Part shown: positions 1 to 7,065 of the stretch, piece by piece
Position numbering within the stretch: the first letter of the stretch is position 1
Layout of the letters: the number at the start of each line of letters is the position of its first letter
From: an uncultured Blautia sp.
GTDB lineage: Bacteria > Bacillota > Clostridia > Lachnospirales > Lachnospiraceae
Direction of reading: 5' to 3'
DNA: 13,736 nt
Assembly: GCA_934358405.1 (NCBI GenBank)
Contig: CAKRKL010000045.1
Span: 1-13,736 of the forward strand
Position numbers and translations under genes: made by a program
The notes under the pieces: model-generated
What the model was told of the DNA's origin: nothing
The model's database searches: none
What the model saw: the letters and a program-made list of their open reading frames with translations, nothing else

Positions 1-70
1 GCGACGACCTGCGATGAATATACATTGCGAACTCACGTCCTGATAACAAAACAACTAAAACGATTGCTTC

Positions 71-88
71 ACTAAGTATACTTTTAGT
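71..88. promoter_or_regulatory. Palindromic candidate operator upstream of the alcohol dehydrogenase
   Basis: The stretch ACTAAGTATACTTTTAGT contains a perfect 8-bp palindrome AGTATACT (75-82), flanked by ACTAA and TTAGT arms offset by one base. A second exact inverted repeat pairs AACTAAAA (53-60) with TTTTAGTT (82-89). On the minus strand a perfect TTGACA (complement of 102-107) faces leftward and the palindrome sits where its -10 would be. This may be the regulated promoter of a gene diverging off the left edge. No regulator is visible, so the role is inference. Confidence 0.35.
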
Positions 89-100
89 TTATCAATACCA

Positions 101-129
101 TTGTCAAGTTGTTTATTAGAATATATATT
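101..129 (+). promoter_or_regulatory. Sigma-70/A-type promoter for the alcohol dehydrogenase gene
   Basis: TTGTCA (101-106) and TATATT (124-129) are separated by 17 bases, close to consensus at both boxes. The predicted start near 136 gives a leader of about 115 nt. Just downstream, TGTCAT (130-135) and ATGACA (146-151) form a 6-bp inverted repeat across the expected start, a possible operator. A perfect TATAAT at 194-199 lies closer to the gene but has no recognisable -35 box at the right distance. The rest of 1-250 shows no supportable gene. A short frame opens leftward from about 37 to the window edge on the minus strand, but it is too short to judge. Confidence 0.5.
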
Positions 130-250
130 TGTCATAATTCCAACGATGACATGAGTATCCGTAAAAGTAATAGATATTTTCCAAATCCTGCTATATAATG
201 GGCTCAGAATTAAAACCATTAATTATGCAATTCAATGGAGGAATTTTCTT

Positions 251-1450
251 ATGATAAATTTTGATTTTTTCGCTCCCACTAAAATCCTGTTCGGGGCAGG
301 CCGTGAAAGTGAGGTTGGGAAACAGGTTGCGGCTTTTGGCGGGCATAGGGTTATGATCGTTTATGGAAAAAAGGGAGGACATATTGAAACTTCCGGGCTT
401 TTGGAGCGTGTGCATAAGAGCCTTCGTGATGCAGGACTTTCTTATGTAGATTTGAACGGCGTTGTACCAAATCCACGTCTTTCCCTGGTAAAAGAGGGAA
501 TCCGTATTGGACGGGCGGAAAACATTGACTTCCTTCTGCCAATTGGCGGCGGCAGCGTCATTGATACGGCTAAGGGAATCGGTTACGGAATCGCCAATGA
601 TTTTGATATGGAAGACCTTCTTTACGGGCGTGTAAAAACAGATAAAAATCTGCCAATCGGCGTTGTTCTCACAATCGCTGCTGCAGGCTCTGAAATGTCT
701 TCTTCCATGGTTCTTACCATTGAAGACGGAATGATGAAGCGTTCTTACGGTCATGACTGCTCACGCCCCAAGTTTGCTATTATGAATCCGGAGCTTACTT
801 ACAGTCTTCCGACTTACCAGACAGCCAGCGGTGCGACAGACATTATGATGCACACTATGGAGCGCTATTTTACCCCAACAGACACAGATACCAGCCTTAC
901 TGACCGAATCGCAGAGGGACTAATGATTTCTGTACGCGATGCAGCCCAGGTTGCGGTAAAAAAGCCTGAAAATTATGAAGCCCGGGCTACTCTCATGTGG
1001 GCCGGAAGCCTTTCCCACAATGGTCTGACCGGGGCAGGCAGGGTATCTGATTTCGCCACACATAAAATTGAGCATGAGCTTGGCGGTATGTTTGATGTAG
1101 CTCACGGGGCAGGCCTTGCTGCCATCTGGGGAAGCTGGGCAAGATATGTATACAAGACAAATCCGGGAAGATTTGCGCAGTTTGGTGAGAAAGTTTTCGG
1201 AGTTAATATTTCCCCAACCAGTGATTCTGATCTTACAGACACCGCCGCTCTCGCAGCCATCAACGCCTGGGAAAACTGGTGTCACGCCATAGGCATGCCA
1301 ACCTCCCTCACTGAACTCGGTATTCAGCCAACTGATGAACAGATTGAAGAAATGGCAGAAAAATGTGTTTTCGGCAGAAATGGACATATCGGTTTCTTCC
1401 AGCCGCTAAATGAGGAAGACATTGCAGCAATCCTTAAAATAGCGAGGTAA
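251..1450 (+). CDS. Iron-dependent alcohol dehydrogenase (butanol dehydrogenase-like)
   Basis: A 399-residue, complete group III iron alcohol dehydrogenase of the BDH/YqhD type. It should reversibly reduce aldehydes to alcohols with NAD(P)H in the cytoplasm, typically as a fermentative or detoxifying electron sink. Visible features are the nucleotide-binding GGGSVID loop (99-105) and the metal-ligand pattern Asp197 and His201 in ATDIMMH, then His271 and His285 spaced 14 apart (THKIEHELGG...DVAHG), as in FucO and YqhD. The ATG at 251 follows GGAGG (237-241) with a 9-nt gap. It stands alone on the plus strand, convergent with the carboxypeptidase gene and ending in a shared terminator, so it is probably monocistronic. 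Family assignment is firm; substrate (butanal, other aldehyde) and cofactor preference cannot be read from sequence alone. Confidence 0.93.
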   Translation: MINFDFFAPTKILFGAGRESEVGKQVAAFGGHRVMIVYGKKGGHIETSGLLERVHKSLRDAGLSYVDLNGVVPNPRLSLVKEGIRIGRAENIDFLLPIGGGSVIDTAKGIGYGIANDFDMEDLLYGRVKTDKNLPIGVVLTIAAAGSEMSSSMVLTIEDGMMKRSYGHDCSRPKFAIMNPELTYSLPTYQTASGATDIMMHTMERYFTPTDTDTSLTDRIAEGLMISVRDAAQVAVKKPENYEARATLMWAGSLSHNGLTGAGRVSDFATHKIEHELGGMFDVAHGAGLAAIWGSWARYVYKTNPGRFAQFGEKVFGVNISPTSDSDLTDTAALAAINAWENWCHAIGMPTSLTELGIQPTDEQIEEMAEKCVFGRNGHIGFFQPLNEEDIAAILKIAR

Positions 1451-1492
1451 CAGTTGCATCTATTGAAAACCATTTCTGCACCCCATAGCCAC

Positions 1493-1527
1493 AAATAGGA
1501 CAGCCCCGCAAAAAGGCTGCCCTATTT
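1493..1527. terminator. Bidirectional intrinsic terminator between convergent genes
   Basis: AAATAGG-A-CAGCC (1493-1505) pairs with GGCTG-C-CCTATTT (1515-1527). The stem has 12 pairs, a single A/C mismatch and a 9-nt loop. On the plus strand the 3' arm runs into TTTT and an AT-rich stretch, and the A/T flanks are symmetrical, so it can serve both the alcohol dehydrogenase gene and the convergent carboxypeptidase gene. Confidence 0.8.
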
Positions 1528-1532
1528 TAAAT

Positions 1533-2600
1533 TTACTTTTTTTCCGCCACTGCTTCCCCAAGTCGATTATAAAGGGTCTTCGCATCCTGAATGTGCGGAA
1601 TTCCCGTGGCATCTGCGGCTGCTCCTGCCGTAACCAGTATATACTCTCTGTCATAAATCTGAGCGAAGCTTGCCAGGCAATGTCCTGCCTCGGAGGTATA
1701 GCCTGTCTTGCCGCCCAGGACTTCTCCGCCGACAACACTGGTATCTGACATATTCTTAAACATAGTACTATAATAAGTAATTCCATCGGGATGCACATTT
1801 GTGCCGGGAGTGGAATGGAAATGACTTTCAATCACATCACAAAATATTTCATTATGCAAAGCATACCTAAGCAGCAGTGCAATGTCATAAGCCGTGCTGT
1901 AATGCTCCGGATCATGAAGTCCTGTGCAGTCCACGAAATTGGTATTCTTCATCCCAATGGTCTTTGCCTTCTGATTCATCTTCTCCACAAATGCCTCTTC
2001 CGATCCAGCCACCTCATCTGCTAACGCCAGACAGCACTCAGCTCCTGACGGCAAAATCACTCCATACACCAGATCCCGGAGCCGAACCTCTTCCCCAGGC
2101 TGGAAGCCTGCCTGGGTGGCATCCTGCCCGTTCAAAGCGTAGAAAATATCTTCACTTAATGTAATTTCTCTGTCCAAATCAGAAAATGTCTCCAGTGCCA
2201 CAATTGCCGTCATAATCTTTGTCATAGAAGCCGGATAAATCCGTTCCTCTCCACTTAGATTGCCGATTACCTTTCCGCTTTTTGCGTCCATCAAAATTAC
2301 ATTTGAACTATTCGTGCCTGTCACATCCAATTCCTTTACAGGCGGCCCGTCAAAATACCCTGCAAGTCCGATTACCCTGGCCTTCAGCCCTCTTTCCCAG
2401 CAAAAAGCGCCTGCCAGCAAAAGCAAAATCATAACTTCTATTAACGCACTCACCAGAATCCGCCGTCTCTGCTGCTTTTTTCGCAGCTTCCGTTTCCTGG
2501 TGCTTTTACGCTTTTCCTTTTTCGCCGTACCGCAGACATTTCTATTGTTCTCTTCAATTGCTCGGCCTTCTCTTCTGCCTCTGTCCCTATACTGTGCCAC
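1533..2600 (-). CDS. Membrane-anchored D-Ala-D-Ala carboxypeptidase family protein (peptidase S11)
   Basis: A 355-residue low-molecular-weight penicillin-binding protein that would trim the terminal D-Ala from peptidoglycan stem peptides outside the membrane. The N-terminus is short, cytoplasmic and very basic (about residues 27-47). A single membrane helix follows (about 49-68), then the catalytic domain. Motifs are SMTK (Ser125 nucleophile, Lys128) and KTG (298-300). The middle SxN motif reads SGA (185-187), with Ala in place of the usual Asn. There is no C-terminal amphipathic anchor of the DacA type, so the N-terminal helix is the likely tether. The start is GTG at 2600, preceded by GGAGG (2610-2614) with a 9-nt gap. 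A possible -10 (TATACT, complement of 2624-2629) lies just upstream without a clear -35. Whether it acts in vegetative growth or sporulation is unknown. Confidence 0.88.
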   Translation of the reverse strand: MAQYRDRGRREGRAIEENNRNVCGTAKKEKRKSTRKRKLRKKQQRRRILVSALIEVMILLLLAGAFCWERGLKARVIGLAGYFDGPPVKELDVTGTNSSNVILMDAKSGKVIGNLSGEERIYPASMTKIMTAIVALETFSDLDREITLSEDIFYALNGQDATQAGFQPGEEVRLRDLVYGVILPSGAECCLALADEVAGSEEAFVEKMNQKAKTIGMKNTNFVDCTGLHDPEHYSTAYDIALLLRYALHNEIFCDVIESHFHSTPGTNVHPDGITYYSTMFKNMSDTSVVGGEVLGGKTGYTSEAGHCLASFAQIYDREYILVTAGAAADATGIPHIQDAKTLYNRLGEAVAEKK

Positions 2601-2706
2601 TGCAAAGCACCTCCAGTCCTGTTAGTATACTTGCTATCCTATCACACCTTTCTCTTAAATTTCTATAAAAATCAGTCGAATCACAAAATTCACGTTCCTT
2701 TCACGC

Positions 2707-2736
2707 AAAAGAGCACCCACCTTGCGGTGAATGCTC
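2707..2736 (-). terminator. Intrinsic terminator of the rpmG-secE-nusG-rplK-rplA operon
   Basis: On the minus strand GAGCATTCACC (2736-2726), a GCAA tetraloop and GGTGGGTGCTC (2721-2711) form an 11-bp stem with two G-T wobbles, followed by TTTT. It lies 15 bases past the rplA stop and marks the end of the ribosomal operon here, before any rplJ or rplL. Confidence 0.92.
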
Positions 2737-2751
2737 TTCTCATTTCATCTA

Positions 2752-3444
2752 TTAAGCTAATTTGATCGGGTTGATCTTCACTCCAGGACCCATTGTCGGA
2801 GCGATAACAACGCTCTTTAAATACTGTCCTTTCAGTGTGCTAGGTCTAGCCTTTACAATAGCTCCAATCAGCGTCTGGAAGTTGTCGCTTAACTGCTCCT
2901 CAGTAAAGGAAGCTTTACCGATCGGCACATGGATAATGTTTGATTTGTCAAGACGATACTCAATCTTACCAGCTTTGATATCATTGATAGCTTTTGTAAC
3001 ATCCATAGTTACTGTACCAGCCTTCGGGTTTGGCATTAAACCTTTCGGTCCAAGTACACGACCAAGACGTCCAACAACACCCATCATATCTGGAGTTGCA
3101 ACAACAACGTCGAAGTCAAGCCATCCCTCGTTCTGGATCTTCGGAATAAGGTCCTCAGCGCCAACGAAATCAGCACCTGCAGCCTTAGCTTCCTCAGCTT
3201 TTGCATCCTTAGCGAATACAAGAACGCGAACAGTTTTACCTGTACCGTGTGGCAGAACTACTGCACCACGGATCTGCTGATCTGCATGACGTCCATCGCA
3301 GCCTGTGCGGATATGAACTTCGATAGTCTCGTCAAATTTAGCAACAGCAGCTTTTTTTACTAAGCTGATAGCTTCGTTAGTATCGTATAATGTTGCGCGG
3401 TCAACTGCCTTAGCAGCCTCCACGTATTTCTTTCCTCGTTTCAT
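2752..3444 (-). CDS. rplA: 50S ribosomal protein L1
   Basis: A 230-residue, full-length L1, the protein of the mobile L1 stalk that helps release deacylated tRNA from the E site. In many bacteria it also represses its own operon by binding an mRNA copy of its rRNA site. Family hallmarks include [19 protein letters not shown] near residues 50-70 and the L1 signature [19 protein letters not shown] in the middle. The ATG at 3444 follows AGGAGG (complement of 3453-3458) with an 8-nt gap. The element that looks like the L1-binding site (3459-3487) abuts this ribosome binding site directly. It is the last gene of its operon, 56 bases after rplK. Confidence 0.98.
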   Translation of the reverse strand: MKRGKKYVEAAKAVDRATLYDTNEAISLVKKAAVAKFDETIEVHIRTGCDGRHADQQIRGAVVLPHGTGKTVRVLVFAKDAKAEEAKAAGADFVGAEDLIPKIQNEGWLDFDVVVATPDMMGVVGRLGRVLGPKGLMPNPKAGTVTMDVTKAINDIKAGKIEYRLDKSNIIHVPIGKASFTEEQLSDNFQTLIGAIVKARPSTLKGQYLKSVVIAPTMGPGVKINPIKLA

Positions 3445-3458
3445 TTCTATAACCTCCT

Positions 3459-3487
3459 GTGGTATTTGCGGGGAAAAGCCCTCCCAC
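3459..3487 (-). promoter_or_regulatory. Candidate L1-binding mRNA element (23S rRNA mimic) before rplA
   Basis: Read on the minus strand, this 29-nt element starts GUGGGAGGGCUUUU and ends CCCCGCAAAUACCAC. GUGG/CCAC closes an outer stem and GGG/CCC an inner one, with an asymmetric internal loop (GA against CGCAAAUA). From memory, the L1-stalk base in E. coli 23S rRNA carries GUGGGAGGCUUUG on one strand and GAAAUACCAC on the other, a near-exact match. The element ends at the base before AGGAGG, so bound L1 would block the rplA ribosome binding site. Function is inferred from this match and known L1 autoregulation. Confidence 0.75.
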
Positions 3488-3500
3488 TTACTATTTGTGA

Positions 3501-3926
3501 TTAATCAACTACTTCAATTCCCATACTTCTTGCAGTACCAGCAATCATGCTTGCTGCTGCTTCGATGGATGCTGCATTTAAGTCTTTCATCTTAAGCTGA
3601 GCGATCTCCTCAACCTGAGCTTTTGTAACTTTAGCAACTTTTGTTTTGTTCGGTACGCCGGAACCGGATTTGATGTTTGCAGCTTTCTTAAGAAGAACTG
3701 CAGCCGGCGGAGTTTTGGTTATGAAGCTGAAACTTCTGTCTGCATAAACAGTGATAACTACAGGAATGATTAAGTCTCCCTGATCTGCTGTTCTTGCATT
3801 GAACTCTTTTGTAAACTGAACGATATTTACACCGTGCTGTCCAAGAGCCGGACCTACAGGTGGTGCTGGAGTTGCTTTACCAGCGGGAATCTGTAATTTG
3901 ATATATCCTGTTACTTTCTTTGCCAT
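3501..3926 (-). CDS. rplK: 50S ribosomal protein L11
   Basis: A 141-residue, full-length L11, part of the GTPase-associated centre where elongation and release factors act and where RelA senses stalled ribosomes. The N-terminal domain shows the proline-rich segment [19 protein letters not shown] (about residues 17-35). The C-terminal rRNA-binding domain ends [10 protein letters not shown]. The start was placed at the ATG at 3926 because AGGAGG precedes it by 8 nt and the product then begins [12 protein letters not shown] as in the family. An in-frame GTG nine bases upstream overlaps the ribosome binding site and would add MPK, so it is unlikely. It lies 68 bases after nusG, with the L1-like element filling much of that gap. 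Confidence 0.98.
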   Translation of the reverse strand: MAKKVTGYIKLQIPAGKATPAPPVGPALGQHGVNIVQFTKEFNARTADQGDLIIPVVITVYADRSFSFITKTPPAAVLLKKAANIKSGSGVPNKTKVAKVTKAQVEEIAQLKMKDLNAASIEAAASMIAGTARSMGIEVVD

Positions 3927-3942
3927 TTTCGGCACCTCCTAT

Positions 3943-3972
3943 GTGGTATTGGCGGGGGTATGTCCCTCCCAC
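3943..3972 (-). promoter_or_regulatory. Candidate L1-binding mRNA element (23S rRNA mimic) before rplK
   Basis: The 30-nt minus-strand element begins GUGGGAGGGACAUA and ends CCGCCAAUACCAC. It has the same outer GUGG/CCAC and inner GGG/CCC pairings as the copy before rplA. It ends two bases before the AGGAGG of rplK. Both flanks, which would form the protein-contacting part in 23S rRNA, are conserved between the two copies, while the apical loop differs (ACAUA against CUUUU). This is the pattern expected of an RNA selected for binding rather than a recent DNA duplication. Confidence 0.78.
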
Positions 3973-3994
3973 GATATTGTGTTACCTTTGTCTG

Positions 3995-4510
3995 TTACAT
4001 TTTCTGAACTTCTGCGAAACTGATTACAACCGGTGTTTCGCGTCCAAACATCTCTACATTGATCGTTACAAGCTGCTTCTGCGGATTGATGGCAGTCACA
4101 ACGCCTGTAGTCTCTTTCCAGGCTCCGCCTGTTACTACTACGGTATCGCCCTCAGCGAAATCAACGTGGACAGTCTCATCTTTGATGCCCAGCGGCTTCA
4201 TTTCCTCTTCTGTGAGCGGTACAGGCTTGGATCCCGGACCAACAAACCCAGTCACTCCACGGGTATTCCGGACAACATACCAGGTATCGTCGTTCATGAC
4301 CATGTTGATAAGAACATAGCTTGGGAACATTTTTCTCTGGACCTGCTTGGAAACACCATTACGCATCTCCACAACGTCTTCCAGAGGAACCCGTACTTCC
4401 AGAATCTGATCCTCAAGATGTCGGTTTTCAATTGTCTTCTCAATGTTGGCCTTTACCTTGTTCTCATAACCGGAATAGGTATGGACAACGTACCATTTTG
4501 CTTCTGACAT
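3995..4510 (-). CDS. nusG: Transcription elongation/termination factor NusG
   Basis: A 171-residue NusG that binds the RNA polymerase clamp to modulate pausing and termination and can couple transcription to translation. The N-terminal NGN domain begins KWYVVHTYSGYENKV and includes RKMFPSYVLINM and a TRGVTGFVG segment. The C-terminal KOW domain begins EGDTVVVTGGAWKETTG and ends near VISFAEVQKM. It has the usual length with no inserted domain. The ATG at 4510 follows AAAGGTGA closely, 16 bases after secE, the conserved secE-nusG pairing. Confidence 0.98.
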   Translation of the reverse strand: MSEAKWYVVHTYSGYENKVKANIEKTIENRHLEDQILEVRVPLEDVVEMRNGVSKQVQRKMFPSYVLINMVMNDDTWYVVRNTRGVTGFVGPGSKPVPLTEEEMKPLGIKDETVHVDFAEGDTVVVTGGAWKETTGVVTAINPQKQLVTINVEMFGRETPVVISFAEVQKM

Positions 4511-4526
4511 ACAATCACCTTTGTCC

Positions 4527-4751
4527 TTATTTGATTAAAAGATTAATGCATTCCAGAATGCCTGCATCCATCACACTGATGATCACACCGAGAATTACGG
4601 TTATGACAATAACAACAACTGACTGTTTCATCAGTGTATCGCGGTCTGTCCAGACAATTTTGTTGAACTCTGCCTTCAGCCCCTGGAACCAGGATTTCTT
4701 CGGCTCCTTAGCCTTGGCGGTCTTGCCTGCAGATTTTTCTTTTTCTTGCAT
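4527..4751 (-). CDS. secE: Preprotein translocase subunit SecE
   Basis: A 74-residue, single-span SecE that clamps SecY in the Sec translocon, as usual for short Gram-positive SecE. A lysine/alanine-rich cytoplasmic N-terminus (residues 3-20) leads into the conserved amphipathic segment AEFNKIVWTDRDTL (27-40), then one membrane helix (about 43-68). Its position between rpmG and nusG supports the call. Its own ribosome binding site falls in the 25-nt gap after rpmG. Confidence 0.96.
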   Translation of the reverse strand: MQEKEKSAGKTAKAKEPKKSWFQGLKAEFNKIVWTDRDTLMKQSVVVIVITVILGVIISVMDAGILECINLLIK

Positions 4752-4776
4752 AGCCTAACCTCACAATCTAAAGTGA

Positions 4777-4926
4777 CTATTTTGTTTCCTTGTGCATTGT
4801 GTGTCTCTGGCAGAACTTACAATATTTCTTGGTTTCCATTCTCTCAGGATGGTTCTTTTTCTCCTTAGTCATATTGTAGTTACGCTGCTTGCACTCTGTA
4901 CATGCTAATGTAATCCTAACGCGCAC
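4777..4926 (-). CDS. rpmG: 50S ribosomal protein L33 (four-cysteine form)
   Basis: A 49-residue ribosomal protein, beginning [18 protein letters not shown] and ending HTMHKETK. Cys9, Cys12, Cys36 and Cys39 form two CxxC pairs, so this is the zinc-ribbon form of L33. The start is GTG at 4926, preceded by GGAGG with an 8-nt gap. An in-frame GTG nine bases upstream overlaps that site and is less likely. It is the first gene of the operon that continues into secE, nusG, rplK and rplA. Confidence 0.96.
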   Translation of the reverse strand: MRVRITLACTECKQRNYNMTKEKKNHPERMETKKYCKFCQRHTMHKETK

Positions 4927-5003
4927 AACTTCCACCTCCAGTGTTTTCATTTGCATGGTCTTGAATCAGCCGCAATGATGTATCCGTCACCATTTTTCGG
5001 CAT

Positions 5004-5071
5004 AAAAAAAAGACCTAACTTCCATGTCGCTTGTACAGTTTACCACACAGCCGACATATCCGTCAAGTCTT
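5004..5071 (-). terminator. Long hairpin with T8 tract, probable terminator of the ABC operon
   Basis: On the minus strand AAGACTTGAC (5071-5062) pairs with GTTAGGTCTT (5019-5010), 10 bp with two wobbles. After a 4x4 internal loop ATGTCG (5057-5052) pairs exactly with CGACAT (5029-5024). TGTGTGG (5049-5043) pairs with CTGTACA (5038-5032) around a TAAA loop, three of the seven pairs being wobbles. A run of eight T follows (5011-5004). It starts 24 bases beyond the dppF-like stop and is the only terminator-like structure there. It overlaps the rpmG promoter. Confidence 0.6.
5037..5066 (-). promoter_or_regulatory. Promoter of the rpmG-secE-nusG-rplK-rplA operon
   Basis: Minus strand TTGACG (5066-5061), an 18-base spacer and TAAACT (5042-5037) fit a housekeeping sigma-A promoter. 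The predicted start is near 5030, about 104 nt before the rpmG start. A transcript from here carries only the 3' arm of the overlapping hairpin, so the T8 tract should not terminate it. Between the T tract and rpmG (4927-5003) no further structure stood out. Confidence 0.65.
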
Positions 5072-5094
5072 TTGCATATAATTCTTCTGTTTTT

Positions 5095-6084
5095 TTATAT
5101 TAATTTCTCTGCTCTGTGACAGGCTACCTGATGTCCCTTTTCCAGCTGGCGAAGCACAGGAATTTCCTGTCTGCAGCGGTCTGTGGCATATGGACAACGG
5201 GTATGGAACTTGCATCCGGATGGTGGATTATAGGCACTTGGCACATCCCCTTCCAGAATAATACGCTGACGTCTCTTTTTTACATCCGGAAGCGGAATTG
5301 CAGAAAGAAGCGCTTTGGTATACGGGTGCATGGGATTTGAATAAAGCTGCGCCTTTGGAGCAACCTCTGCCACACTTCCAAGATACATAACTGCAATACG
5401 GTCACTGATGTGACGAACTACGCTTAAATCATGAGAAATAAAAAGATAAGTCAGATTTTTCTTCTGCTGCATATTTCGCATCAGATTCAGCACCTGGGCA
5501 CGGACAGACACATCCAGCGCGGATACTGCCTCATCACAGACAACAAATTCCGGATTCAGGATCAGTGCCCTGGCGATTCCGATTCGCTGCCTCTGTCCAC
5601 CGGAAAATTCATGAGGAAAACGATTCAGGTACTGTCTGTCCAGTCCAACCTCCTGAAGAATTTCTTCCACCATTTCCCTGCGCTCAGCCTTAGTGCCCAC
5701 CTTGTACACCTCAAGAGGTGCACTGATCAGATCGTAAACCGTCATTCTGGGATTCAGAGAGCTGTAAGGATCCTGAAAAATAATCTGCAGCTTCTGGCGC
5801 ATCTCCCACATTTTTTTCTTATCATAGGCAAGAAGGTTCTCCCCATTATAAAGCACCTGACCTTCTGTTGCAGGAATCAGACGGAGAATGGTTCTGCCAA
5901 GGGTGGACTTTCCACAGCCCGACTCCCCTACCAATCCCAAGGTCTCTCCCTTGTTAACAGAAAGACTGACATGATCTACTGCTTTTACTACAGATGGCTG
6001 ACGGTTCAGAAACCCTTTTTTTGCCGTAAAATATTTAGATAAATCTTTTGTTTCCAACAAAACCTTTGTATTCTCACTCATCAT
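5095..6084 (-). CDS. Peptide/nickel-type ABC importer ATPase, DppF/OppF-like
   Basis: A 329-residue ATPase subunit that pairs with the upstream ATPase to power substrate import. Motifs in order: Walker A GESGCGKS (53-60), Q-loop Gln104, signature FSGGQ (160-164), Walker B VVCDE (181-185) and switch His218. The C-terminal oligopeptide-transporter extension has Cys291, Cys297, Cys304 and Cys322 in the GCxxxxRCP...C pattern seen in Opp/Dpp ATPases, where a [4Fe-4S] cluster has been reported in a mycobacterial OppD. Its ATG (6084) overlaps the TGA of the preceding gene. A second in-frame ATG follows immediately, so the protein may begin one residue later. It is the last gene of the operon. Substrate cannot be told from the ATPase. 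Confidence 0.93.
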   Translation of the reverse strand: MMSENTKVLLETKDLSKYFTAKKGFLNRQPSVVKAVDHVSLSVNKGETLGLVGESGCGKSTLGRTILRLIPATEGQVLYNGENLLAYDKKKMWEMRQKLQIIFQDPYSSLNPRMTVYDLISAPLEVYKVGTKAERREMVEEILQEVGLDRQYLNRFPHEFSGGQRQRIGIARALILNPEFVVCDEAVSALDVSVRAQVLNLMRNMQQKKNLTYLFISHDLSVVRHISDRIAVMYLGSVAEVAPKAQLYSNPMHPYTKALLSAIPLPDVKKRRQRIILEGDVPSAYNPPSGCKFHTRCPYATDRCRQEIPVLRQLEKGHQVACHRAEKLI

Positions 6085-7049
6085 TTGTCACCCTCGTATC
6101 TAAAGCAGCTTACCAGCGAATTCCCGGCATGGTAAATGCCAGGTTTTTCTGTCATGCAGCGCTGATTTCCATAAGGACATCTGGGGGCGAATCTGCAGCC
6201 AGACGGCATGGCATCCGGTGCAGGCACAGTACCCTCAATGGTATTGAGCATTTCCACATCCTCATCAAGCCTTGGAATGGAATTAAGAAGTCCCTGCGTG
6301 TATGGATGCTTCGGTCTTTCAAAAATGTCCTCAATGCTGCCATACTCTACTGCTTTTCCTGCATAAAGTACAAGCACATCATCTGCTGTTTCTGCCACTA
6401 CGCCCATATCATGAGTGATCAGCATAACAGCAGTCCCCATTTTTTCCCTAAGCTCGCACATCAGTTCCAGAATCTGAGCCTGGATCGTTACGTCCAGTGC
6501 TGTTGTTGGCTCGTCTGCAATAAGCAGACGAGGCTCACAGGATACCGCCATGGCAATCATTACTCTCTGACGCATACCACCGGAAAGCTGATGGGGATAT
6601 TCCTTCATGCGTTTCTCCGGTGCTGCAATTCCAACACGTTTCAGAACATCCACTGCCCGGATCCAGGCTTCTTTTTTGCCGCAGTTCTGATGAAGCATAA
6701 TCGGCTCCATCAGCTGGGTTCCAATAGTCAGGGTTGGATTTAAGGCAGTCATCGGGTCCTGAAAGATCATGGCAATATCATTGCCTCTGATCTTACACAT
6801 CTCCTTTTCCGGAAGCCCTACCAGTTCTTTTCCATCCAGCTTAATGCTGCCGCCGGAAATCCGGGCATTGCTGCTAAGAAGCTGAAGGATGGACATTGAG
6901 GTAACGCTTTTGCCACAGCCGGACTCTCCTACGATTCCAAGAATCCTTCCTTTCTCAATAGAAAAGCTTACGCCATCTACTGCTGTATTGATTCCTTTTT
7001 TTGTCTGAAACTGTACCTGTAAATTTTCTACTGAAAGTAACGATGCCAT
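6081..7049 (-). CDS. Peptide/nickel-type ABC importer ATPase, DppD/OppD-like
   Basis: A 322-residue ATPase, first of the pair. Motifs are Walker A GESGCGKS (41-48), Q-loop Gln97, signature LSGGM (155-159), Walker B LLIADE (175-180) and switch His213. The C-terminal extension carries Cys285, Cys291, Cys298 and Cys315, matching the arrangement in its partner. The ATG at 7049 follows GAGGG with an 8-nt gap, 16 bases after the binding-protein gene, and the stop overlaps the next ATPase gene. The intact catalytic motifs in both ATPases argue for a heterodimer with two working sites. Confidence 0.93.
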   Translation of the reverse strand: MASLLSVENLQVQFQTKKGINTAVDGVSFSIEKGRILGIVGESGCGKSVTSMSILQLLSSNARISGGSIKLDGKELVGLPEKEMCKIRGNDIAMIFQDPMTALNPTLTIGTQLMEPIMLHQNCGKKEAWIRAVDVLKRVGIAAPEKRMKEYPHQLSGGMRQRVMIAMAVSCEPRLLIADEPTTALDVTIQAQILELMCELREKMGTAVMLITHDMGVVAETADDVLVLYAGKAVEYGSIEDIFERPKHPYTQGLLNSIPRLDEDVEMLNTIEGTVPAPDAMPSGCRFAPRCPYGNQRCMTEKPGIYHAGNSLVSCFRYEGDK

Positions 7050-7065
7050 ATCTGTATCCCTCTGT

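Noticed and set aside
194..199. TATAAT as the main promoter of the alcohol dehydrogenase gene
   Set aside because: A perfect -10 box, but no acceptable -35 box at 15-18 bases. The pair at 101-129 is stronger overall.
191..754. Long minus-strand open frame antisense to the alcohol dehydrogenase gene
   Set aside because: It overlaps a gene with full family motifs, has no ribosome binding site that stands out, and its translation resembles no protein family I recognise. It is a shadow of the real gene.
1877..2164. Plus-strand open frames within the carboxypeptidase gene
   Set aside because: They have low-complexity Pro/Ser/Leu-rich translations, no ribosome binding site and no domain; they are opposite-strand shadows.
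3933..3935. GTG start giving L11 three extra residues (MPK)
   Set aside because: The GTG overlaps the AGGAGG site; the ATG at 3926 has proper spacing and gives the standard 141-residue protein.
3459..3972. Fragments of a 23S rRNA gene
   Set aside because: The similarity is limited to short flanks of a hairpin. The surrounding DNA is ordinary intergenic sequence, and position next to ribosome binding sites favours an mRNA regulatory element.
3443..3994. Recent direct duplication of the rplK/rplA upstream DNA
   Set aside because: Only the predicted protein-contacting flanks are alike. Apical loops and outer sequence differ, which suits selection on RNA structure better than a fresh repeat.
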